This document shows positions 22,357-33,272 of a DNA stretch of 64,000 nt, in pieces. Position 1 is the first letter of the stretch, and every line of letters starts with the position of its first letter. The notes under the pieces are model-generated. The model worked only from the letters and a program-made list of their open reading frames with translations. It was not told where the DNA came from and made no database searches. Source of the stretch: Curvularia sp. ZM96 (taxonomy: Eukaryota; Ascomycota; Dothideomycetes; Pleosporales; Pleosporaceae); the NCBI GenBank assembly GCA_022457065.1, contig JAJGBQ010000002.1, positions 2,232,001 through 2,296,000 of the forward strand, in the 5' to 3' direction. The translations under genes and the position numbers were made by a program.

Positions 22357-23306
22357 TCGAGCGACAAGGCATGAAAAGACCGGCCGGTAAGGACTCCAGG
22401 AAAGAGATTAAGAGATAAAAACAATAGGCGCCGCGGACGCTGTGCGCATGTTAACCTAGGAAATGAAGAATGTCACTGAACGTGGTACTGGATGAACAAT
22501 TAACAGGGAGAAAAGGTTAGTTGCAGTCTGGAGAGCGGTCGGGTGCTCGTCAACCGTTGGTATACCATGGTGCGCCTATAGCCGTCTGAAACACGAGCGG
22601 CTTCATGTCGCGCTTCGAACGAGACTTGAAGCGCCGTAGGCCTCGCAGTCCCTAAACGGCGGTAGCCTTGCCGTCTCAGACCAGCGGCAACCCGGCTAGC
22701 GGGATATGGTAGCAGCTGCCGTTGCGGGTATGGCCAATTTCGTGGCGACGAGAGTGGTGATGGTTGAGCGGGCGAAGGAAACGAAATGGGATGGATGGTA
22801 GCCGCCGGGGTAGGGGTCTCGAGCACGTGACCCAACACGGTTCTCTCCACCACGGTAAGAGACGCTGGGACAGTCTCTTGGCTTGGATGCAGAGCTTCTA
22901 ACATACGCCCGCTTCCACGACAGAGCCAGGCACGTCAGGCAACTTGGCACCTCAGTGGTCTTGGGACGAGCTAGCGCACCGAGGAGCTGCCCTGGCACCT
23001 GGCACCTGGCACCTGGCAGCCAAGCCGACGACAAGTCGAGCCTCGCAGCTGTCAAAATCCTCCAGTCGGCTTCGATCAGTCGATCAGAGGAGGCTTGGTA
23101 TGTAGCACCATTGCACGCTTGCCCCAAAGCTCATGTCTGCCGTTTGTACGTAGTATGCCCGTGTGGAGACGCTGGTACCCTGCGAGTGCACGTCCAGTTT
23201 AGGTAGAGACCCACGGGCACCACCAACCGCGACATTGCCTGCTCTCCTCCTTTCTCATCCCTGAGTCGAGGGCCGGCAGAGGGCCCAATTGCACAAGCAT
23301 TCCGCC
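22357..23306. other. Intergenic between divergent genes
   Basis: About 950 bp holding both promoters. A short direct repeat lies at 22991-23018. Overlapping minus-strand open frames here (22500-23127) show no motif and are not called. Confidence 0.4.
22991..23018. repeat. Four tandem copies of CCTGGCA
   Basis: Perfect 7-bp direct repeat, four consecutive copies, about 290 bp upstream of the start codon of the conserved unknown gene. It could be a slippage product or a regulatory element. Confidence 0.9.
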
Positions 23307-25524
23307 ATGTTCAACTTCAGTGGTAAGTCTCGTCTGTTCGCGTTCCACTTGCCCCGTCTTGTTTCCTTGGGGCTTCAGGATGGCGCGTGCCAAGCCCCAG
23401 CTGGCACGTTCCCCCAATGCACCCCATCCTGACCAAACACCATGGCCAGCAACGTCGACATCGCATGTAGCGCCCCGTTGATGCCCTGCCCTCGCAGCTC
23501 CTGCCCTCTCGAGCCCGAGCCGGATGATGGGTCTGCAAGTCGTTCTGCACAGGCCCGCTTGTTTGTTGGACATTTCACACATGTTTCGTCTGAGACGTGG
23601 AGTGCACGTGCAGTCTAGTTGCTGATACAGGGCTTTTCTTTGATAGGAAATCTACTGGCGGGGCAATTTGACACGCAGAAACAGAGGTCCCCTCCACCGA
23701 AACCCACGCCCGTCACGTTTCCTGTTCTGCAGCCACCGGAGCCTTCTACCCATACACCGCCACCTTCCTGGACCAGGCCAGGTGCCCGGATATCGGATCA
23801 CTTTCTGCGATTGAGAAAGCCGTCCGACGTCAGTACAGACACCTTGGCCTTGCTAAATGTCACGTTTCAGCCCGAAAGTGACCTGGAAACGTTGCTCTCG
23901 TCCCTGTCAAACAATGCAGACGCATTCCTGCCCCCAAGATCCTGGTTGGATGGACCTGGAGAACAGGAGCCTTCCTCCAATCATGGCACCTCTTCGGTGC
24001 TTCTGAGCAATGGTAGAAGAACACCAGATCAGCGAGATTTCTTTGTCCGTGCTAGGGAGCTGTTTGTCAACAACGCCGATGCTTTCTCGACTTTGACTCG
24101 CAAGAGCAGTGGAAATCAGCCACCACTGCGACTAGCCCATTTTCGGAAATTCTGGGAGGGCCTTGACAACATGGCGTATTATTGGGACACATCTTTGGAT
24201 GAGTATCTCCCGCCAGTTCAACAAGGAAACAGTAGCGAGGAAACAACCTCGAACTCCGTGCCGGGGTCCACTGATGCCAAACGTCAAGAAGCCACAGATG
24301 AAACTGATTCAGAGCCCTGTACACCTGGTGGTGAAGAGCCTCGGAAAAAGGCAAAAGTGGAAGAAACTGGAATCGACAAACAGCCGATCTATAACCAGAG
24401 TGAAAATGCTTCCAGAAGGGAACCGCCGAGTGAATCAAGCTATCTAGAACGTATCCAACGGAACAAGCTGGATCCGCTCGGGACCCTGAGGGCTGCAAGT
24501 ATGAAGCCCGACGATAAGCCGGTTGACATTCCTCAAGGTTCCTACCGAGGCTACCGTATTGGCAATGGAGTTGGAATGCCTGATCAATATCGTATTGAGT
24601 GCGTGCGTTCTTTCCTTGAGCCCATCGCGTGGGCTTTTGGTGTGACCCTCTCTCCACATCGCCGTCCGCCGGTACTCACAATCGAACATATCCGATTCCC
24701 TGTTCGCATGAGTTCTGTGGCCTGGCGGGGTCCCCAAGACAGGGCAAAGGCTAGGCAAGGGTGCTTGGAAGGCCCTGTATTAGGCATGCAATGTCGAGCA
24801 GATGTCAACTTTGGGGCAACCGGCAGATTAGAGGCCCAGTCCACTCTGGATGCTGTCAGAGAACTAGGAGGGCTGCTGCTACTCGCACAAGAGAGAGCTA
24901 GAGAGGGAAAACGCGAAAGAAGAGGGGGTGATGGCAAATGGTGGTCGACGAAAGAGCGCTGGGGCGGAGGCCCGGGGGGCGAAGTTGGCGAGGCTACCGG
25001 AGCCACAGAGATTCTCGAAAAGGACGCAGCTTCCAAGCGAGAAGAGAAACCCGCCGAAAGAAACCGTGATGGGTCCAAAGCCCGTCGGAGGCCGACACCA
25101 GCTGAAGTCTGGAAGATACTGCGACCTGGAAATCCGCTCTGGGACCCGAAAGTCACGTACGAGGCTATTGGCAAGGATAGAAGCGTCGAGTGGGACGATG
25201 TAGGATTCCGTACGATCGCTTCATATGATCAAACTTGCTGACTAGATACTACAGGTCTTTATGGTGTCGTCATTGAATCATCACATTAGCCTGTTGAAAC
25301 TTCGCATACATCCAGCATATCTAGAATTCATCACCGAAGGCAAACTCCCTACTGAAACGCCACGGGAATCTGACTGGTGTTCGCCAAAGTTGCAGAGAAC
25401 AAAGTGGTTTGACTTATTCAACATTGAGGACCGCACCGAAGCTATGCGAGGGGTTTGGGGCATCATGTCCTATCTCATGCGTGCAGACCACACAGGTGAT
25501 GGGGACGTTGGTATGAGTGGATGA
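23307..25524 (+). CDS. Conserved fungal protein of unknown function
   Basis: Three exons: 23307..23322, 23647..25199 and 25255..25524, giving 612 residues. The 16-nt first exon encodes MFNFS plus one base; after a 324-bp intron, splicing gives MFNFSGNLLAGQFDTQ. The second intron (55 bp, GTAGGA..ACAG with a TGCTGAC branch-like site) joins EWDD to VFMVSSLNHH in phase 0. The N-terminal 250 residues are largely disordered, with an FRKFWEGLDN segment inside. The ordered part, about 310-612, contains GYRIGNGVGMPDQYRIECVR, then a Trp/Gly-rich loop, and ends in an apparently ordered block (NPLWDPKVTYEAIG..., WCSPKLQRTKWFDLF). I do not recognise a catalytic motif, signal peptide or membrane segment. 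Conservation is my impression and has not been searched. Confidence 0.78.
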
Positions 25525-27366
25525 GAGAGCTCCCTCATCAGCGTGGCTTCTGAATCGCTCTGCCACTCGATGAGGTCATAGCACAAATTCAGGTGGCATC
25601 AATCACAAGTATCACATCAGGGAGTTACGAAACTCAAGAGGGGACCAGGCATCTGAACCGGACTGTAACGTCACAGATTACTTGAAATCCCCACATACGC
25701 TTAACACCTTCTCGTAGTCCCTTGCGCTTTTCACCCATCATGTGAAATGTCGGTCTAGCTCTTGCAGAACTAACGAAAATTCTGGTCACAGAGCGTCCGA
25801 AGAATGACATCCGGTGCATACTTCACAAATTATACTAACTCACGCGGCTTGATGTCAAAAGCGGGGCTTTCTTCACTAAGAGTCTCTGAGCAAATCACGG
25901 GAAAGAAGTATAACAACGGCCGCAGGAAGCCGCGCAATAAGGCGAGCTTAACCGCACTGTGGTTGGTATGGATCACGCAAGCAGTTTGTTGCACACCTAC
26001 TTGCGTTGTAGTCGGCTGGCCTTGAGGCTTGCACGACCCATTGCGCGATCTCTTAGGGTGAACGTGTCACCAAACATATTGACATAGAAACACCCGTTCC
26101 GCCGAGTATAACCGTGGCGTTTTTGGACAGTAGGCGCTCCCACAGGCGCCTGCCACATGGTCAGTGCTTCTGGCCATTTGTTGGTGGCTTGGGACATGAC
26201 CGACAGCACAAGAGCTATAGGTTGATATGTAATCTTCCCTAGCTGACTCGTTCCTAACAGCAGAGCCACACTTCCAAACAACACTCACGAAATTCTTTCA
26301 ATTACACAGGATTGCTATCATTCACCAGACAAAGATTCCCGTAGCAGAATGCAGGTAACATAGGTATCTCTATCACGCGCTTACAACCTCACTCCGTTAC
26401 AGGTGCCTTTTTACGAAAATCCGAGCAAAGCTATCCGCCCCATAGGCTACGATGCAATTTCTATCACGGCTTTTTCTAGCTAGACTAGGATGATCTCGGT
26501 TGCTGGATCGCTGCCGTGACACGGATGCTCTCGATCTCTTGTCGGTATCCACATACCGGGTTTGCGAAGATGTCACAAGTGCTCATGCTTTTGCTCTCCC
26601 CGTAAAGGCAACTGTCCCTACCCGTTGATCCCGATTACTCTTCCATTTCGAACAATAATCGATAAGCTCAAAGTTTAATCATCCTCCGCAGCCGTATCAA
26701 AAACAGATTGAATTTCCAGAAGAATATGGCCCAATACGGCGCCGTCGAACATCGAGCAGCGCGCTCATGTCTAGAAATACTGTTCCCAAGGGCCAACTTT
26801 TCTAAACCAACACCACCAGTAAGAGTAACAGTGGCTTGAGAGCCTACGACAATGATTCCAGTCTGAACGGTCACCATCCTATCGTCGCCTCCACACAAAC
26901 AACTTTCTACTGTCTTCTCTCTAAGCCCTCCACCGGTTTTCTAGCGTCCACAGCCCCATCCAGTCTATATAAAGTACGTCTATATGCACGAATCAACATC
27001 ATCCAGCATCGCAAACAATAAACTTGAGCCTACTTAGCAACTCCCCGATTTTCTCAAGTTCGTTCAAACTGGCCCCCAACCATCAGCACACCATAGCTCT
27101 AGCTCATTGTTCCTTGCATTTACAACCCCGAGGAATCTATTTCACTCTCTATCTGGTTAGAAAGCGCCCCAATAGCTCCGCGGCCTCGTCTACCAACACA
27201 AGGCTCTCTGGGGGCAGAAAGACAAGGCCTACATTTCATGGCAGTATATATCAAGGGCTTCTATCCAGGCTATTATAACACAACAACATCAATCAGCTAC
27301 CATTCATTATCCAATCCTTTGACATCTCATTGGTACCACTACGCACAAACCCCCAATCCTTCCACC
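25525..27366. other. 1.8-kb intergenic region upstream of cupin gene
   Basis: No gene supported. Short open frames (25804-26025 plus, 25997-26284 minus) have no motif. A TATATAAAG at 26966-26974 and pyrimidine-rich DNA after it could be the core promoter of the cupin gene, implying a leader of several hundred bases. No repeat or transposon remnant recognised. Confidence 0.4.
26966..26974 (+). promoter_or_regulatory. Candidate TATA box upstream of cupin gene
   Basis: TATATAAAG, the best TATA match in the gap, about 390 bp before the cupin ATG. Assignment to this gene is inference. Confidence 0.3.
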
Positions 27367-28339
27367 ATGACCGTCCTCGCCAACCTCCTCTTCCTCCCTC
27401 TTACCCTTCTTACCTCCCTCACCACCGCCGAGACTTTCAAATCACGCACGGTAGACCCCCAGCTAAATGCAGCACTCCGCACCGCAGCCACAGCCTTTGA
27501 CCGGGCGGCTCTTCTCCCCAACAACGCAGACTGGGTGTATGACTTTTCCAAGCACCCAAACTACGACTCACCTACTGGCGCCGTCATCAACGCCGATGCC
27601 GCCTCTTTCCCCGTTGTCACGGGTCTCGGATCAAGCGTAGCGCTGCTCAAACTGGCGCCTTGCGGCATGCTGCCTCCGCATCTGCACCCGCGTGCGACTA
27701 ACATTGTGACTGCGATCACGGGGAACACGACGACGTACATGATAGGCGAGAATGGCGTCGGGCTACGGACGGTGGATTTGCTGCCGATGATGGTGACGGT
27801 GTTTCCGCAGGCGAGTTTGCACATGATGCAGAACAATGGTCAGTTCCTCTGTTCCCTCTTCCCCACTTCCCATCCTTTTTTTTCTGCATTCCGATTACTA
27901 TCAATGTCTGAATTCGGCCTTGGTCTTTTCCTTTTTCTCTTCTCCCTCTCCTGCTATATTGGGACAGTCCCACAACACTATTTTCCCAATCGGGAAGATA
28001 CCAAAGACTAGCTAGCCTCATCCTTACTCACCCTCCTGCATCAAATATTACCCAAAATACTCTCTCTCTCCTAGTAACTATTCCCCTAAAAGAGAAATCC
28101 TACTAACCTTGATAGACTGCGAACCCGCACTGCTCATCTCTTCGCTCAACAGCGACGACAGCGGCACGCTGAACATCCTGCCCAGCCTTTGGTCCGTGCC
28201 GCAGGATATCATCAGTGCCGCGTTTGGTAACGCAGCCGCACTGGATGATGCGCAGAAGGTGGGTGGGCAGATTCCACTTGTAGGTACGGGCGCCATCATT
28301 GGGAGCAAGGAGTGCAAGAAGAGGTGTGGAATTGAGTAA
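27367..28339 (+). CDS. Secreted cupin (spherulin/germin-like) with variant metal motif
   Basis: Exons 27367..27838 and 28116..28339 give 231 residues. The start is the ATG that opens a clear signal peptide (MTVLANLLFLPLTLLTSLTTA), although the frame is open upstream. The intron is 277 bp, long for this window, and joins MMQNN to DCEPALL in phase 1. A cupin core is visible: PCGMLPPHLHPRATNIVTAITGN (His105, His107) and a second motif VFPQASLHMMQNN. The position of the usual metal-binding Glu after HxHx4 is Asn112, and the Gly of the PxG motif is Ala. The fold is therefore probably kept while metal binding may be altered. The C-terminus has a Cys pair in KECKKRC. Its distant paralogue at 60663 keeps the Glu. 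Confidence 0.82.
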
Positions 28340-29359
28340 GACGTTAGGTGTAGAGACGAAAGCGGGTGTGTGTGTGTTTCTGATGTAGATTGGTAGGGAT
28401 GCTGGGTGGTGATGCAACAACGTTTTTTTCTGTCCTCTTTTTTTTGCTTTTTTACTTCTAGAAACAAGGGTTGTTGTTCGCCGTTTGGAGCCACTGAAAA
28501 TTACTTTTTCCATACAACTATGAAATCCTTTTACTACTTTGAGATTACTCGCCGTGCTTTTTTTTACGTCTTGCTACACGCAATGTGATCGCCCTTCGCT
28601 TTTTTTTTTCACTTTACATAAGCGTTGCGCTTTTACCGATACAAGCAAAGGAAAAACAGACGTTAAAATGCGATACGAAGCATAATGTGATAATCAAGAT
28701 AGAGATCGCAATGAAAACAGAGAAAAAGAGGAATGATGAAAACAATGGGTGTGCACAATCACCAACTCATCGGCCGTATTTTTTTTCCTAGTGCCGTCTT
28801 ACACATCCGCGGTGCACGGCTCCACTCGATCCCGTGTGGCCTCGCAACGGGCCGCCAGCCCGCCCTTGAACAGTGGGGACTAGGAGCTACTTCGGCGACC
28901 CAGGGCAAAGTTTGCTATGTAATAACACCGATTCGTAATCATAGTGGGCTTTGTCATTCAAGTAAAAGATGTGACTGTGTTGAAGATTTGTTGGCAAGTT
29001 TGCAAATCTACACAAGCGAGATCATGATATTTCTCGTATAATAGCCGCCGTGGCTTGCGACTCCGCCGGCATGTCCCAGGGACGGAGCAAAAGCGTCAGC
29101 ATTTAAACCACCAAACAAGAGAGCCCATGTGGTTTCTTTGCGCCCCTCCCCCCCACGATGTACACGAGGTCGATAACCGCATATGTCGTAGCCACATGCA
29201 AGTAAGAATGCGAGTGAGACAGATTTTGTCATGCATCCATTAGGTCAGCTCTGATCAGCCGCGGCTCGGCATCAAATTCCAAATCGTTTAGCCCAGCACT
29301 CGAGCGGATCGGAATGTGCTGGCTACTTCTCTGTGTGTTTTATCCAGGCGCTACAGCCT
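28340..29359. other. Intergenic, cupin 3' flank
   Basis: No gene seen. Several T-runs (28426-28450, 28559-28566, 28600-28609, 28781-28788), probably 3' UTR and spacer. Confidence 0.45.
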
Positions 29360-31420
29360 TCAGGTCGTTTCTCTCGAGACCCGGATATTGGAGAAGGCAA
29401 GATCTGGCCCTTCCCCAGCAAGTTTAGCAGACATGTGGGTAATGACTTCGTCGGACCAACGAAATGCATCGACCTGCTGGTAGTCCAGAAGGGAGTTCAA
29501 TGCTCTGACTATCCATTCCTTCACTTCTGTCGTGCAGTATTCGTATGCAACGACAAAACTGAGGCCTGTGTGAAATGCACCGATCGGCCTGCTAGCCCAA
29601 GCATCCTCCCATGTCTTGCAGATCTCGAGAGCAAGGCATTGACATTCGAATTGCAGGTCGTATATGCTTCGGTCAAAGGGGGGTAAAAGTCGCATGAGGA
29701 CTTTGTTCGTTAGGATTACGACGGACCAAAAGCAGTTGTATGCCGTCATATCTCGCCAATTGTTGAAATGATAGATTGTGCGGATCGGACTGCCTCGTTC
29801 ACTAGGTTGCCTTTCGGATGCAACAGTCCCATTTCTTAGCTTGGCGTCCATGTGTTGTCCCAAGCAGCGAAGGGCATTTTTGAGGCCGCGCACCTTGTGT
29901 AGCAAGGCCACACGTGCAGGTTCGTATGGATAGGTATATGAGGTGGGGTCTGCTGGATATGATGCATCGATGGGCTGTAATTCATCCAGAAATTCCGTTT
30001 CATCGAAAGAACCGGATGAGAAGTCGAGTGATGGTGGTGTTTCAGTTGACTTGTGGGAGCTACCGCTGGAGTCCAAGTTGAGACCCGTAGTGCGCGAAAG
30101 TTGAAAGACACGTTGGTCGCCCAGCTCTTTCAGCTCGTTGAAGATACCTGGCAATTCTGCCATATATTGCATCAAGTCTGTGTTCAGACAGTCGTCGAAC
30201 CCAAGCCCCGTCTTGTCGAAAGCTATCTCTCGCCAACCAGGCGAAGCAAGGAAGCACGGTTTGCGTTCGTACATGCAAGTAATGATCTGTCTATGCATTA
30301 GCTGGGAATGGAAATTTCCTCATAGCATGAGCTACGTGGTAAAAACAGCTCTCCTCGTAAACCATGGGAATCGACCTACAATTCCGCCTCGATTGAAGCG
30401 TAGCATCTCTTTTGTAAAAGAATCGTGGTATCTTCCCGGGCCCTGCAGTTCCATCAATCGTCCGGCGCCTCCCACATGAGTCAGATACCGATTGCCTGTC
30501 CTTGGACCCGCGAACGCCTGGTGATGTAAGTATGCTTGTAAAGCTGGCATTTGATCAAGCAAACCTCACCTCTACCAGACCCAGAAGAACTGATGCGCAG
30601 AGTGTCTCAGGTGACAAGCCGAGTTGTGGATGTTCAAGACATGTCTGCAAAGTCTTGATGGCGCGTATATATAGCTCCGGGGAAACAATCTCATTCGCCG
30701 TCTTTTTGTAGACCAAGGATGAATGGACGTTGACGAGTACAGTGACGGCTGCGTCAAGCGCAGGATTGTGCCCAATTCTAGCTGGGACTTCTTGAATGAA
30801 GGATCCAAAGACGGACATTCGATGCCCAGCGCTCCCGGTTCTCGTAGCTGCAATCAAGGCATGGGCGAGCTGTTGGTCATGCGACTGCGACGGGTGCCTC
30901 ATCAAAGGTGACTTTGGCGGGCTAGCAGAGATTGAGCGCGGGGACCTTTTTCGAGGGGATGAACCGCTTTGCGAAATCCTGAACTTGTGGACAACGGAGC
31001 CATTTTCGGCGAATTTCTCGTTGAGTTGGGTCAAGTGGTTGTTTTGTTGTTCTGTGGCTTATGTGTGAATATCAGACTTTGTTTTGGACGAGGGACGGCC
31101 CACCTGTTGATGCGCTGGCCTCATCGGCCGCAAACCTCGTGGAGGTGGTGTTGAATCTAGGGCCGAGGTCTCTAAACGTGTGCCGCGCTGGAGGGCCTGG
31201 ACAGGACTTGCCGTTCTTTTTGCAGTTCAAGCAAGCTGGCCAGGACTCGTCTTGTTCACCATCAGCCAGGGTGCTCGAGTTGCGCCCAAGCCATGGAGCT
31301 AGCCTTACCGCACTCTAGCAAGAGTCAGAACAAGACGGCGCGGTAGAGGGACCGGAGCAACTTACTAATTTTCCTTTTCCGGCAGATGAGGCACCCCGTG
31401 CTTTTGGGGACACCGACCAT
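29360..31420 (-). CDS. Zn2Cys6 fungal transcription factor with 6-nt microexon
   Basis: Six exons on the minus strand: 31366..31420, 31309..31314, 31104..31250, 30570..31051, 30336..30517 and 29360..30290, giving 600 residues. The N-terminus MVGVPKSTGC is the common start of one class of fungal C6 regulators. The zinc cluster C-x2-C-x6-C-x6-C-x2-C-x6-C is complete only if the 6-nt exon AGTGCG is included: it supplies Lys and the third Cys between two introns of 51 and 58 bp. Skipping it stays in frame but removes that cysteine. Downstream are a basic Ser/Pro linker and a long helical region with AFAGPRTGNRYLTHVGGAGR and NELKEL-type segments, consistent with a fungal-specific transcription factor domain. 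Targets unknown. Confidence 0.85.
31309..31314 (-). other. 6-nt microexon inside Zn2Cys6 motif
   Basis: AGTGCG on the minus strand, flanked by TTGCTAG upstream and GTAAGG downstream. It completes Lys-Cys and begins the Asp codon of the K-C-D-E motif. Confidence 0.8.
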
Positions 31421-33272
31421 CGTTCGCAGCGAGCGCACCGGTGGAGAACGGTTGACACTGCGTGTCAGTAGTCTGTCGTGTGCGTGTTGGGCTGGGGCCG
31501 TGGAATTGACAAAAACATGGGACGCTGCATTCAGAAGCTTCGCAGTCGACGCATATGAGGCGCCATCTGGCCGTTGGACGATGCTGTGGATGAAGTATGC
31601 GGGATGTCCGCCTCTGCTACGCTTCCTGGACAAGCTTCCACATTGTGGCTGCGGACAGGGCTTAGTGCTGCAGGGCTGGGTTTTCGCATCCCGGACTGAC
31701 GGTGGGCGTTTGGCTGGATATGAGGTTTGCCGGCTCACGTGTTCGCAGCATGCAACTCAAGCGGGCAAGCCTGACGCGTAAACCACCGAGGGGCCCACGA
31801 TTGGCCCAGTCGGATATGACGTTGGGATACCGAGAGCAGGTTCGGCTATGTGGTGAGTGCCAGCAGAGGCTACAAACACGGCCGAGCGCGCTGCATGCTG
31901 GTCAGATGGCCCGGCCAATGTATGCGACAACCACGGCGACGAACCACCGACGGACCAACTGCAAGGGCGCCGCCCACGGCCAAGCCCTTGACCACTTACC
32001 GCAGCACACCACGAGGCTCCCTCCGTCTCCAAGGCCTCGATACTTGGCCCTTCTGGCCAGTCGGTCGCCCCGTGGCTCGTGGCTCGTGGCTCGGGTTCAC
32101 CGTGCTAGTACGTACTTCCCGCTTACCACGGTCGAGGTAGGCTGCCACGGAACCGTTAGCACCCATATGCCATTCGTTCGGGGATATATGTAGCTTGATG
32201 GCTAACGGCCACTCACCGTTCCTGGCCTCTCTTCCTCTACCGACGGACGTTCCGGCGCCACAGACGCAACCCAAGTGATGTAAGAGAAGCCTTTGCTGTC
32301 GCCGGTAGGGCTGATCAGACTACTCCGTCTACTGCGTGCATCGCATACCAGCAGCCGTCGACCATCGGTGTGTGGGTGCTCAAGCCAAGAACAATGGTAG
32401 CTATTGGAAATCATGACCTGGCTTTACAAATCACAACCGTGGCTTACCATATAGCACCAGATGTTGCTACCCCAACCGATCAACAGCGCTCGTGATCTCA
32501 ACACTCTACTTGCTCCCTCCGCGGGAATACTGTGGCCAAGCTTGATCGCAGCCATCATCTCGGATATAGCGATTCATTTCCGTGCTCTACATAGCCATAC
32601 TAGCAATCAATATGAAAACCTAACCCCATCAGGTCAATGTCCTTGGAAGGACCGATTCGGATTGATGACGGGCTGGCACTATTGTCTGCGCTGGTTGCAT
32701 TTCGACTTCAGTCCAGCCGTCGACTAACATCCGTGTCTTACACTTGGCCGTTACCGACTGCACTGCCCTGGCACTTCGCCATGACATTAGCGCCCAAGAG
32801 GTAAGCTTGCTGACCCCCTTCGTAGCCTCCAGCCATACATTCTGTCCGGTAGTTGCGGCATCAGGTAGGCTAAGATAAAGAGGCTTGATCAAAGTACAGC
32901 CATGACTTGTGCCGCCCACCCGCATATTGCTTCGCCATGACACTACTTCCACGTTTGGTTTGTTTGGTTTTCCCTGTAAACTGGCGACATTCATTCAACT
33001 TTGTTGTCCCGATAGCAAACGAAGTGACTACATACAAGTCTCTAGAATAGTCAATTGGGTATCATGTCACGTCAACCAGTCGATGCCCTGCGTACCGCGC
33101 CATATCTTAGTAGCATATGCCCAATGCACAAGTCTCGCTTCTTTCCAAACCGGCTAGTCCGAGCTTCAACCGAGACTGACGAGAAACATATCTCGAGCCG
33201 AGCCCTCATCTCGATCCACATGCGTCATCCACTTCGTCGGTGGCGCTGATCAGCAGCTCAAGCAATTCGTGC
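31421..33272. other. 1.85-kb intergenic region
   Basis: Upstream region of the second Zn2Cys6 regulator and 3' flank of APN1. Three GTGGCTC-type copies occur near 32069-32092. Open frames here overlap on both strands without motifs. Nothing else seen. Confidence 0.4.

Noticed and set aside
25997..26284. 95-codon minus-strand frame with a hydrophobic start
   Set aside because: Isolated, no family features, and overlapping frames are equally open.
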